From Tragulus kanchil (lineage: Eukaryota > Chordata > Mammalia > Artiodactyla > Tragulidae): a stretch of DNA of 64,000 bases. Under the pieces are notes generated by a model that worked only from the letters and a program-made list of their open reading frames with translations, had not been told where the DNA came from and made no database searches. How positions within the stretch are numbered: position 1 is the stretch's first letter; the number at the start of each line of letters is the position of its first letter. This document shows, piece after piece, positions 37,901 through 51,000 of this stretch. Made by a program: the position numbers and the translations under genes. The stretch spans positions 175,021,298 to 175,085,297 of the forward strand of contig JAIOJX010000030.1 of assembly GCA_022376925.1 (NCBI GenBank), written 5' to 3'.

Positions 37901-40900
37901 CCGCCTCCCACTCTACAACTGAGGCGACCATGGGAGTGAGTTTAAGACACACATGCAAGACGATGCGAACACCAGAGCCCTGTTTTATTCCTAGGAGCCA
38001 GTCTTGGAGGAACCATTGTAACTCTTATTCACTAATCTGCCTCTTTCCAGCAGGTTCTCCTCACGGTTACGCAGCACCACGCTTTGGCACTGGGGACAAA
38101 GACAAGCTGTGGAATCACGCAAAAATTTTAAGTGAGTTGCGATGAATTCAGTCCAAGGGCACCCAGCGAGAACGTGACAGCCTGTTCCATCACAGGCCCT
38201 GAAGTCTGGCAATTCTCTGGTTACCAAGAGACTGAGCCAATGCCCAGAGGAGTTCTGGGCTCAGCAAGTCAGATGCTACAAAGACAGACTCGCCTTCCAG
38301 ATCTTGCATTTCAAATCAGCACCCAATTTACCGGTCTTGGTGCAGCCTTTATTTGAAAGACCACTGTGAAGTGTTCAAAACAACATTCACGGACTTCCCT
38401 GGTGGCCCAGTGGGTGGAGTTCGCCTTGAAGTGCAAGGGGCACTGGCCTGATCCCTGGCCCGGGAAGATCTCATGTGCCATGGAGCAGCTGGGCCAGTGT
38501 GTCCAATTATGAGCCAGCGCTCTGGAGCGTATGTGTCCAGAGCCAGTGCTCTGCAACAAGAGAGGCCACTTCGATGGGAGGCCCACACAGGCCAAAGAAC
38601 AAAAGATGGATGAAAATAAGTGAACAGAAGATCAATAAAAGAGGCCAAAAAAATTAAATAAAACAACATTCACTGAGCTACTACTATGTATGTGTGAGAG
38701 TGTCTGGGGACATGGACATAAGCCAGAAATGAAGCCAAATCCCCCTCACTGTTCTGCTGTAGCATAGGATATAAATCCTACCTGTAGAAGCAGATAAGAA
38801 TACTGAGCATACTGTGAGAAAAGCAGATACTTCAGGGGTGCTGTATGACGGTCTGGAGGGGTGGGATGGGGGGATATACATAGGACTAATCCGAGAACAT
38901 ACATATCTGTAAACAACAAAGCTCTGTAAAAGTTAAAAGTAGGGGCTTCCCCTGGTGGTCCAGTGGGTAAGGACACCGCCTTGCAGTGCAAGGGGCGCCG
39001 GTTCGATCCCTGGCCTGGGAAGGTCCTGCGTGCCGCGGAGCAGCTGGACCGATGTGTCCAATTACCAAGCCGGAGCTCTGGAGCGCATGCGCCCAGAGCC
39101 GGCACTCTGCGACAACAGAGGCCACCGCGATGGGAGGCCCGCAGGAGCCAAAGAACAAAGACGGATGAAAATAGAGAAATGAAAGACCAATAGAAGTGGC
39201 CCGCCCACTCCCCTCCCTCCCCAACCCGACCTCCGCCCAATAAATAAATAAATAAATAAATCTTTTAAAAAAAAAAAAAGTTAAAAGTAAAACAAAAGTT
39301 TAAAAAAAAAAAAGAATACTGAGCATAGGAACATAACTTCCTTAAGGGGAAGGTTTAGGTCAAATACGCTCTACGCCCAGCACACAGCAGGTGTTCAGCA
39401 AATGTCAAATGCATTAAAAAGCATGTGTATCAGAACTTCCCTGTTGGTCCAGTGGTTAAGATTCTGAGCTCCCAATGCAGAGTACCTGAGTTCGATCCCT
39501 GGTCAGGGAACTAGATGCCACATGTAGCAACTAAGACCAACTGCAGCCAAATAAATAAATATTAAAAACATTAAGAAAAAAGAAAAAGCATGTGTATCAT
39601 ATTTAGGATTAAATTCCCTCAAGGACACAGCTTTCCTCTCTGACATCAGCCCCACTCCTTTCCTCAAATAAACTCATCAACAAAGAGTGTTCATTCAGGC
39701 AGGTGGTATGTTATTGAAGCCGTCCACCTACCCGCGGGTAGGGGATCCCGGTCTTGGTGTTTTCGAAGGCAGGGAGCAGCCGCACAGCCAGGTCGTGAGC
39801 CATGTGCAACAGCTCATTGTCATAATCCTTAATTGTCATGTCGCCAAAGGGCTGCTTGGAGTCGGTTATTATTCTGTGAGCAGAAAGAAGGCTCCCCAGG
39901 ACCCTGATAATAAGAGGAAGAACGAAAGGATAAATAAAGTCATGTTGGCTGAACAATCCAGTTCAGAATGACAGAAGCAGGCTCAAGTCCTCTACGGACT
40001 TAGCACCGCCTGAATCAGAGGGACCGGACGTACTGACCCCCTGAACGTTCTTTCCGCAGCTTGATGCGAAACGATCAGTTGTCAGCTAAACGTGCTACTG
40101 AAAGGGAGAAGGCAATCCATTCATGTAAAACTATGGAGAACAAGCCACTTTAAAGTGATAAGCATGTTTGGTCATCTTCATCATCTCAACCAAAGGGAGC
40201 ATATCACCTTTTAGTACTAATAAACTACTCTCGGCTTCTCTCACCTGGGGGTAAAAACTTAGCCAAACAAGAAATAGCAAAGAGCAAGACAACAAATATC
40301 AAGTAACTTCTGTATTATAGTTCTGGCTGCCAAACACCAGGAAATTCTTCATCTTCTGGTGCAGAGGCAAGGAGGGAAAGAGGAAGAAGCAGGAAGCAGA
40401 GAGAATGACCCACCAAGAGGCAGGGGCCACCGGCTTAGATCCCCAGCCCACAGTGGCCAGGAGCTCACGTCCCCTCCAATGAGCTGAAGTGGATTGTGAC
40501 ATCCTTCAGAAATTTAAATAAAATGCTACATATGGGATGTTAGGCAATGATAGAATTTTCAAAGCTTCAATGGAATAGGAAAGCAGTCACAGTCTATCAA
40601 ATTAAAATGGTGAGATATAAAACATGAGCCCAGTACATTAGAGAGAGAGATGGAGAAAGGGAAGGAGGCAAGGAGGGAGGGAAGAGGGAGAATGGGAGGG
40701 AAAGAGAAAGACACACAGGGAGCAAACAGGCCCACATGGTCAGCAGTGGTTTTCCGCAGGTGGTCAGTGAGATGATGAACTCTGATTTCCTCAGAAATAC
40801 AGAGGGGTTTTCCTAGCACAGAGTGAAGGAAATGAGACTAGATCTCAAGTGAAACCATGAAAATTTCATTTAAAGGGACATTTATATCAAACATGCATTA

Positions 40901-43900
40901 AAGTGTCTTTTTATTCAGTGCCAAATGGAATTACTTTGAAATGGCGACGGTTTCAGTTTTGATACATCCAAAAGAGATGAAAGGGGGACATAGTGCCCAC
41001 GAGGTCCACATGGATGCCCTAGCTGGACCCCAGGGCCCGTGGGCCCTCGCAGGAGTTCTCCCCTCACACACACGAGCAGCCTTCAGTCTGGCTGACGTAT
41101 TCTTTTACCTTATTGTGGCTTCGAAGACTTGGACGGTGGAATCTTTGTCAAAGGAAACTGTGTTGATCACTAACTTGACTGCTTTCTGGAACTCGGATGA
41201 ATTTCCCATTATCTTTAAAAAGAGGAACACAAGCCATTGAGGTTACATGATCACTGCAGCTGGGCCACTCCATCTCAATGTCTCTGCGTGCTGTGGTTTT
41301 GCCACTCGTGGGAGCAGAAACGCAAAAGCCCAGTTATAACTTAGGATACATTCTGGGACAGACAGCAAGTCCATTTCCACCAAACCCCAAAACCCTATCT
41401 CCAGACAGCAAAATGGTAACAATAACTTCTCACGAAGTCATTAGCAGCCCTTGTCATCCTTCCTAACTCTCCCTCAGCTTCACTCTGATCTTATTCAGCA
41501 TGCCAGGCTTTATAGTCCCTGAAGCTCCTGAAATGAGTAAAATCAACCCCTTTCAAAAAAGAAACAAAAAGCATGATATTCCCTCGGCCCTTCAAATAAT
41601 TCAACAGCTTGGGTGCTTGGCCCCCAGGAGACTCAAACATCAGGGAAACCTACTCCTTGCCTGTTACCCACATGTCTGAACACTTTGAGAAACAGTGGTA
41701 TTATCTTTGGGAGCACAGCATAAGACCGACAACATTCAAAATCAACAAAATGTGCAAATAACCAGCCCTACAACCTTTGTAAAAAAAAATGTTCTAGAAT
41801 TATGATTCCTGTTTTGAGAGTGTGGACATGGTATCATTCCAAGCTGCTTTCTCTCTCTTACATGAAGTACAAATTGGGCATAAAGTTTGATAAATGAACC
41901 TGAACTGAAATATTTTTGAGCTGTTTAAAACTTTATGACTATCCTGGGACTACCACGACAACATGAGGAAATACACACAAAAAACAAGAAGAAAAGAAAA
42001 ACCAAATGATTTCATTCCAACACTATTTTTTCAAGCATGTCATCTCCTAGGAGTTGGTCTGGGGCACCTTTGTTTCTTTTGCTCCCCTTCACCGTTGTTT
42101 TGCTGTTATATGCAGAGCGAGTACAGACGCTTCTTTCCTGACTTTCAGTTCTTTCTTTTCATAAGATTATGCAATCTGACTGCAAGTTGCATCAAGTGGT
42201 CAAGGGACTGCTATCGTCTGAGTGTTTCCCAAGCACACCTGCTATATTTCTGTTTAAAATGTTTAGCAAAAGCAAAGGAAAACCTCAACAGAAGTAACAC
42301 CTGAGACAAGAAGCCTGCAGTGTGCATTAAAGACCGGATATTCGACCCTGAAAACCACAGAAATGGGCCTGTTTCCCTACAGATGTTCACCAGCAGCCAG
42401 ACCTGTCGGTGGCTGCAGATGCTGCTAGGAGCTCACAGCATGTGCCAGACGGAGGAGGAAGCCATTAGCATTCAGTGACATATTGCAATTTACCATTTTA
42501 GAAACTACAGAACAGAGTGATGAAGCTCTGAAATCACTCACTCAGGCTTAGGAAAAACTGCATTGGACAGAAGCATTAGATTGGCTTCTTAACTGTAAAG
42601 CTTCTCAAAGCCTTGAAAAGGCTGGTGAGCACCATGGCTCTCCAAGAGTGGGCACACTAGGAGAATTTCTCAAGTCCATTTGGGAATAGACATCTCCTTT
42701 GCGGGACTATACCCTTGGAATCTGTCTTGGGAAATGTCAGATTTGTGAAAATCCGTTTTCTTAACACCTACGTGTACTCCTGCCCCGTATCAGACACCAT
42801 GAGGTGTAGACAAAGTGCACTGACTGACAGATCCAAGGTCCCTGCAGTTCATAAGCATGGCAGAGGGATAAAGAGACACACAGGGGCCTAAAAACAGGGC
42901 TCGAGGAGAAAAGGTGGCTTTTCATAAGCTATATATATGAGTGTGAGCATTTTTTTTTAAAGCAATACTTGTAGGCTGAGCATCAGCCTCTGGTATCTTC
43001 AACGAGTTAATTCTAATTAGGGTGGACATACTTGTCTGGGCAGCTTCCCTGGTGGCTCAGCGGTCAAGAATGTGCCTGCCAATGCAGGAGCCACGGGAGA
43101 CGCACGTTCAATTCCTGCGTCAGGAAGATCTCCTGGAGAGGGAAATGGCAACCTACTCCAGTATTCTTGTCTCGAAAGTCTCATGAACAGAGGAGCCTGG
43201 TGGGCTACAGTCCGTGAGGCGGCAAAGAGTCGAGCATGACTGAGCAACTAAACCACAACAATACTTGTCCAGGCACGTTTTGATGAGTGACGGTGGATCC
43301 CTGAGAGCAGCAACCATCCTTTCAGAAGCAGAGACTGGGAAACCAAACTGTTGTGCACCTACAGCCTGGCAGCGTGAAACCCCAGACTTCCTGCAGATCG
43401 TGAGCCCAGGAGAACGCAGAAGGACCGCTAGAGCTTTCCCCAGGTTCAGATTCCACTTCTAGCAAGATCTGGGACAGCTGTCATGCAAATTTAGCTGGCA
43501 TTACCCAATTCTAACTCCTGACAGTTTTGAACTCTTTTCAAGGAAGTTAAAAGGCAGAATCGGGAATCGACTACAGTAAACATTTTTTCTTTCTTTCTTT
43601 TTTTAAATTTTGGCCTCTTTTTATTGATCTTTCATTTATTTATTCTCATTCATCTCTATTCTTTGGCATGTGTGGGCCTCCCATTGCAGTGGCCTCTCTC
43701 ACTGCAGAGCACTGGCTCCGGGCGCATGTGCTCCGGAGCGCTGGCTCATAATTGGGCACACTAGTCCAGCTGCTCCATGGCATGTGCGATCTCTCCAGGC
43801 CAGGGATTGAACTGGTGTCCCTTGCACTGGAAGGCAGCCTCTCTACCCACTGGACCACCAGGGAAGCCCCAGTAAACATTTTCTAATGATAAAGGCATGC

Positions 43901-44979
43901 TGGACCACGAAGGAGAGCAGGGAGGTAGTGGAATCATGTTCATAAGGAAATTTTAAAATGCTCCACTGGAATACAGGCTCCCCTTGGGTCCTACAGCAAA
44001 GGGCCGTGAAGTGTAGCAAGCACATAGGGCAGCCCTGGTAATAAGGACTGGGCCCCGGGACTGCCTGCTTTCCACGTGCTCCTGTGTCCAGAGGTATCCA
44101 GCTGGCCTGGAAACCAACACGGGCCAAGGAGGTGAAGGCCGCCTCCGAGTGGGCAGCCCAAGTCTGGAGCGGGTAGTGGCCACGAAACTTGGGAAGCAAA
44201 GAAGACAAGAGTGTTCACAGGGAGGGTCCCTGCATGGGGGCCGGGACCAGGGCTCAGACCTGCTCTTGGGGAGTCAGCGGCTGAGTGACACTCAGGGGAT
44301 CTTGTCCCCCAGAGATCTGGAGATCTTTACTTTCACTTTGGAAATCTTAACTCTAGTAACTGTAAACAGGTTCCTTGAAGAAATACAATCGTGGGACACT
44401 GGGAGAAAAATAGGTTAACCCCAAACAAGCATACTGTCTCCTCCACTTTTTTTAGGAGGGTCACATTTCCCCTCATCTAACCTTTACTGTTTTTCTTGTT
44501 CTCAGCGTTAAGCTCATTAAAATAAACACCAGCTATGAGAGCTATAATACATTCTGAGTACCGCATTTCCCGGCATTCTCAGCCCTGGGCCGCAGGGAGG
44601 CCGGGCGGGGCGGGGCGTGGGGGTGGGGTGGGGTGGGGTGGGGGTGGGGCAAGGGTTAATTAACTCCAAAATATCTTAACTAACTTCAAAAAATAGTAAT
44701 AAGGCTGAACACTTACTGCAAGGGTATCCAATGCATCAACCAGAGTCAGGGAGTAATTCCCTAAGACATCATTGATGTTCAGATTGGAACTGAAAAAGAA
44801 ATGAAACGAAAATTACACAAAGGTATTTTAAAAGAGGGGGAAAAAACCGACAATAAAACTAAACACTCATCAGAAACTAAAATTGCTGGAGGTTTTTATT
44901 TGTTCAGAGGTTTCTGTGGATGGGTCACTAGGGCGACGGTCCTTCTACCCAATGGTCTCTACAGTGTCAAAGGAAACAG

Positions 44980-45019
<40 letters not shown>

Positions 45020-48000
45020 ATACTATAGTGGAAAGAACGTGAAACCAGAAGTGAGGATATGGAAAACAAGAGTCTCTGAGACACAGTTTTATCACCACAA
45101 GTGATCTCTCTGTCCAGCTTTAAAAAGTGCTGATTTCCAAACCACTAGGAATGAGAAAGGAGAGGCCCTGTCACATGACCTGCAAAGAAACCTTCTATAT
45201 GGAAATCAGGCACTGCAGCAGATCAAACACACGAAGCAGCAAAGAAATACCCCTGCTACAGTCCCCTTCTCACTCATCTGTCCTTTGGGTGGGGGAACAG
45301 ATTAACTGCTTTAAACACTGTTTCACTAACATCTCAGCCAAAGAATCTCCACCAGCTCCATCGGTTGTGAGAAGCTATTTTTTAAACATGAACCAAGGCA
45401 GGGCTTCTCGTAACTGGAGCTGCAGTCATGGTTCTGCCCCACACCTCCTGCCCCACAATCAGCACCATCACCCGTTCTCAAAATCATCTTAAGAGGCCAA
45501 CCTCAGGACTGCAAGGAGGCTAATGGGCAGTTCCTTGTAACAGTAAAAACCACACAGAAGACACTGATGTATCTGGGAAAGGTGGGGCTGGAGAAAACAG
45601 CATAAGTCATTAAGTTAGTCTGATGAATTCTAGGGAGCTCAGTTGTTCCTGTCCCATTCCCACAGACCCAGGAAGTATGAATAACTACACAAGCTTGAAA
45701 ATATTTGAAAGTAAGAAGATAAATGAAAAAGATTTACAGAAGAAGAGAAACTGGATGACTGTTTAAAGATGATGTGTTTGAAAGACCACCATGAAAAAGT
45801 CCTGGTTCTATCTTCAGAAAGTGATTCACCAATACTATGACATCTTCCGCCAATCCCCAGGCCACCTTACCTACTCCCTGGGTGTCTCTAACGGGTCCTA
45901 TCTTGCTCCCCTGTGGACAGCGTCTCCGTGTTTCTGATGCTCACTCCGCTCTCTGAGAGGCCTCCTACGTGCCTCAGCTGAGACAAAGGAGGTCCCACAT
46001 GGAGCAGGCACAAACAGCTCCAACACTTCACATCTCAGCTTACCTGGTTTTATGTTGATTATGCCTCTTAATCTAGGACAAAGAATGTTTAGCAAAACTT
46101 TACCTACATTTTTTGAAGCAGGCTATCTAGCAGGGGTTATCTAGAAACCAAGGTGAACCCGTATCTCACAGCCACGAAGCCAACATACAGTATGGCTGAA
46201 AAACTGCACCTGCTGTTTCTAACTGTTGATTCTTTCTCAGCACATGTGTACAACTGCAAAAGGTCCTCTCAAGACAAGAACTGTGGGTTCAAATCTGCAC
46301 TTCGAGGGGAAGGCCAGATAGAAAGGACACAGGAAGTGTCGAAAGCTGGAGGAGAAGAGCAAAGGAGGCTGAGAGGTCCTCCGTTTTGCCAACTCGGGTC
46401 GTTCTCTCGGGCTTAGATATGTGCCTACATTGTTCCGCTGTTCTGAAACAAAGAGCAGGCTCCAATCACCCATCTCAGCAGATAAGGGGCTCCTCAGCAC
46501 TTGGACTTGAGGACGGATGCAGGGTGAATCACAGGTGGCTGCCTTGCCCCGAGTGACACCGGGGTCTGTGGCATTTGTCACCCTCTCCTCCAGCCCTGGT
46601 CCCTGGAAGGGGAGCCCTGTACTCCTTCCCAAGGTTTACTGTTTACTTTTAGGCCTTTTAGACCATAACTAAAATGGACCCAGTTCTAAAATACTTCTCA
46701 AGAGAACACCCTCGCAGTCACTGACGACAGAGAATGGTTCTAAGAGCCAGCACAGGAAAAACTGTATTTGTAATAACCGGTACTTCCTTCTCTCCACTCG
46801 GTCAGACAAACCTACTCAAAGATCTAAGGCGTTCATTAAAACACCTTTAAATTCATTTCGACCAGATCACTGACACACAGTCTTTTCCAAATATGCTGAG
46901 AGAGAAGAAAAGATAAATAGGGATGAGAAAGAAGGAAAAAGCCGATGCCACCAAAGCCTCTTGGCCTAACAGTACCAAATTACCATGATTCATCAGACCA
47001 GCCCACCATGCAGAGGAGTCTGTGGATCCGTCCTGCAGGGATCTTCTTGATCACCAGTCAGCCTAAACAGAAACTCGAGTTTCCTGTACAGGAACGGGTC
47101 CTCAAGAACCGGTACCAGGCCAGGCTCAAAAAGCACTCATCTTTCTATATAATCGGCTGCCAAACCACGACAGCTTATCACTTAATTCATTGTGTGTGAC
47201 TGTTCATGACCTCCACCCTACCCTGAACTTTTAAGGTTCTTCTTACCCTAAAACAGAGACAATAGAGTGAACCTTGGCCTTTCATAGAAAAGTTCAAGTG
47301 ATACAGCTAACAATGCTCACAAAGTATATTCAAAATTAAATGTATATGTTAAAAAAAAAAGAAAAAAATCCCATGTATACTTAACTTCTAACAGCTGTTC
47401 AGAAATCTACCTGGTGCTGTGTAGGCACAGAGGTAATCTAACAAACAGTCCCTGTGTTCCAGAGATCTGATAATCTGGGGAGACAAGACAAATGGAAAGG
47501 AAGGTGAACACACAATAGTACTCAAGTGTCATAAGATATTAAAACCTGGAACAGCAGCTCCAAGGAAAGGAACCCAAAGGAGAACTGAGTAGATCAAGGA
47601 CAGTCGTCTTCAAACAATTCAGTTACGTCACGGAAAAAGACTGGAGCCTGAGACCGAAAAGGCCAGGGTTTCAGGAAGAAAGAGGAATGCCGAGGAGCTA
47701 TCTAACACCAGGGGTGTCCAGGAACCAGTTAGTGTGGGAGCCCAAATCAGGTTGGTTTGATCTGCTTTCTTGCTTGGGCGCTGGGCAGAAAGCAAAAAAG
47801 GATCACGTACCCAAGGTCTGAAATAAACAACATTACTGTTGACGAGACTGCAAAATTTTAACATCCAAATATACTTGAAGAAACTTAAATTTGGATCTTC
47901 CAATCCAAATTGAGGATGTGAGAGGAACTGAGTTTGCATAGTGACCTGCTGCCAGGCAGAAACAATTGCTATTTTTAAACAGTGTTCTAGTTTTATTTAT

Positions 48001-51000
48001 TTCATGTCAATACTCCTCATCCTATCTCCAGTCAAACAAAACAAGCAAGAAAAACCTCAAGTAAATACTCTTCATCCTATCTCCAGTCAAACAAAACAAG
48101 CAAGAGAAACCTCAAGTAAATGTGACTAAGAAGAACTGACGTGTATGTTTAGCACTCGTATTTCGTTTCTGTACTTTTTACATACTATTCTAATGGTTAC
48201 GTTATTCTATTTTTTTAAATGAGTCATGAGAATTCACTTGACAACAATCATAAGAACACATTTGCTTAAAACCTGGAAGATATTTATTACTGCCTACTTA
48301 TTTCAGAGATGTAAATGTGGCCTACTGTTTCCTCAAAAATACTAACGTCTAAGAGTTGGTAAGTTAAAGGAAAAGGAGTAAGGAATATTAACTTTCTACT
48401 CTTTACAAGTGGCCAGGGTCTACGCAAGGCCGCCATAATCCCAGAGTTCATTCACCTCCTTACAGAGAGCAAGGATGACCAATCAAAAGGTTTATTATTA
48501 AACTCTGGGCATAACTCTTCTCATATGGCATCCTCTCAATATTTCTAACTCCATCTTTGCAACAGCAATATACCTGTCTCAAAGCAACCTGACTTCAACT
48601 TATCTAGACTGTCACAGAATAGTCAAACTGAACCACTCATAGGCTGCCGCCATCATGAAACAAAGAAAGCCAGTTAAGCAAAACCACTCGATTTCCTAAA
48701 ATCAGAGAAAGCTCAGTAATAATTTTTCAAATTTCTAATTAAAAATAATCTCCAAAAAATTGAGATAGAAAACACATTTCTGTATATGAAGCCTGATAAG
48801 AGTGAAACATGAAAAAAATAACTCATCAGTTTCCTACAATTGAAGAAATGTCAAATCCTTTTAAGTTAACCCAGGATGTGCAGTGGCTTCACTAACAATC
48901 ATGCTCTCCAAATGCAATTTAAGACAAGAATCTGTAGACAATCAAACCATTTTTAAAACTCCTCAGTTCCCTTTAACATATGGGTTCCTTTTTAGGACCT
49001 CAGGACTAACTCAGCTGCTTCTCATCAGATGAAGGGAAACAGAGGCCTCAAACGTCCAAAGGGACAGAGGAATCCAACTCCTTCACTCCCACCCGACAGG
49101 AGTGACCCACCCATCCAGCCTAACAGGGTCAGTGACTAGGCACACCGGTTCCCTTCAGCTAGGAGTTCCTCCACTGGGTGTGCTGTCCTCTTGGACTCTG
49201 AGGTCAACAGCAGCGACCCTTGATGCTCCGCCTCGGCAAGCACAGTTGATGGAAGAGGAGGGCTGGTCGACCTTCCCTCACAGCGCTGCCACAGGCGTTG
49301 GGGAGATGACGGGACAGAGGCAAGGAATGTCATTCCCTTTAGTAGCAGGACGCTCAGTCTGGACACGCAGCCTCTCTCTCCCCAGCCCACCTAACCATCC
49401 TAAGTCTGAGGAGCAGTCCCTGTAACAAAGGAGAAAGACGGGACCCTTGCTCTGCTTCAAACTCACTGGATGGCTTTAAAAAGTCTTTTCTCAGGATCAA
49501 CTCCTGAATTTTTTACGGTTTATACAGTAAAGTTGGCGTTGGCTAGGTGAGGGGCAGAGACTGAAGCTGCATTTCGTTCTGATTTGACGTTCACCTGGAG
49601 AAAGGGCTGGAGATGGGTGTTTACTAAGCGCCGCCCCTCGCCCCTCGCCCCTCCACCCCGCCCCAGCCACTCCTCGGACGTGCCTCTGTCAGGTCAGATC
49701 TCTGGGCCTCAGTGTTCCCAGCTGGAAAAGAGCTCAGTGGTCCAGTAACTCCAGGAGAACCAAGACAGAGGGCAGCCACCTGCTCATCCACACACCCTCC
49801 CTAGCCCACGCGGACCTCGAAGGGGCTCTGCCGAGAGGCCCGGTACTGCCCCCGGGACACGAAACGCCCGGCACCGCCGGGGGGGAACCCGGAGGCCGGA
49901 AGGCTGCACCGCCGGGGGAACGAGAGGAAGCGCGTGCGCCGCGCGGTCCGGGGCGTCGGGCCGGCGCGGGCTACTCACGGGTCCCCGCGGTCGGGCCCTC
50001 GGCCGCTGCAGTGGATGTGCAGTGGCTTCACTAACAATCATGCTCTCCAAATGCAATTTAAGACAAGAATCTGTAGACAATCAAACCATTTTTAAAACTC
50101 CTCAGTTCCCTTTAACATATGGGTTCCTTTTGGACCTCAGGACTAACTCAGCTGCTTCGCATCAGATGAAGGGAAACAGAGGCCTCAAACGTCCAAAGGG
50201 ACAGAGGAATCCAACTCCTTCACTCCCACCCGACAGGAGTGACCCACCCATCCAGCCTAACAGGGTCAGTGACTAGGCACACCGGTTCCCTTCAGCTAGG
50301 AGTTCCTCCACTGGGTGTGCTGTCCTCTTGGACTCTGAGGTCAACAGCAGCGACCCTTGATGCTCCGCCTCGGCAAGCACAGTTGATGGAAGAGGAGGGC
50401 TGGTCGACCTTCCCTCACAGCGCTGCCACAGGCGTTGGGGAGATGACGGGACAGAGGCAAGGAATGTCATTCCCTTTAGTAGCAGGACGCTCAGTCTGGA
50501 CACGCAGCCTCTCTCTCCCCAGCCCACCTAACCATCCTAAGTCTGAGGAGCAGTCCCTGTAACAAAGGAGAAAGACGGGACCCTTGCTCTGCTTCAAACT
50601 CACTGGATGGCTTTAAAAAGTCTTTTCTCAGGATCAACTCCTGAATTTTTTACGGTTTATACAGTAAAGTTGGCGTTGGCTAGGTGAGGGGCAGAGACTG
50701 AAGCTGCATTTCGTTCTGATTTGACGTTCACCTGGAGAAAGGGCTGGAGATGGGTGTTTACTAAGCGCCGCCCCTCGCCCCTCGCCCCTCCACCCCGCCC
50801 CAGCCACTCCTCGGACGTGCCTCTGTCAGGTCAGATCTCTGGGCCTCAGTGTTCCCAGCTGGAAAAGAGCTCAGTGGTCCAGTAACTCCAGGAGAACCAA
50901 GACAGAGGGCAGCCACCTGCTCATCCACACACCCTCCCTAGCCCACGCGGACCTCGAAGGGGCTCTGCCGAGAGGCCCGGTACTGCCCCCGGGACACGAA

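Noticed and set aside
48011..48120. CRISPR array
   Set aside because: There are only two directly adjacent 55-bp units with no spacer, in a mammalian intron.
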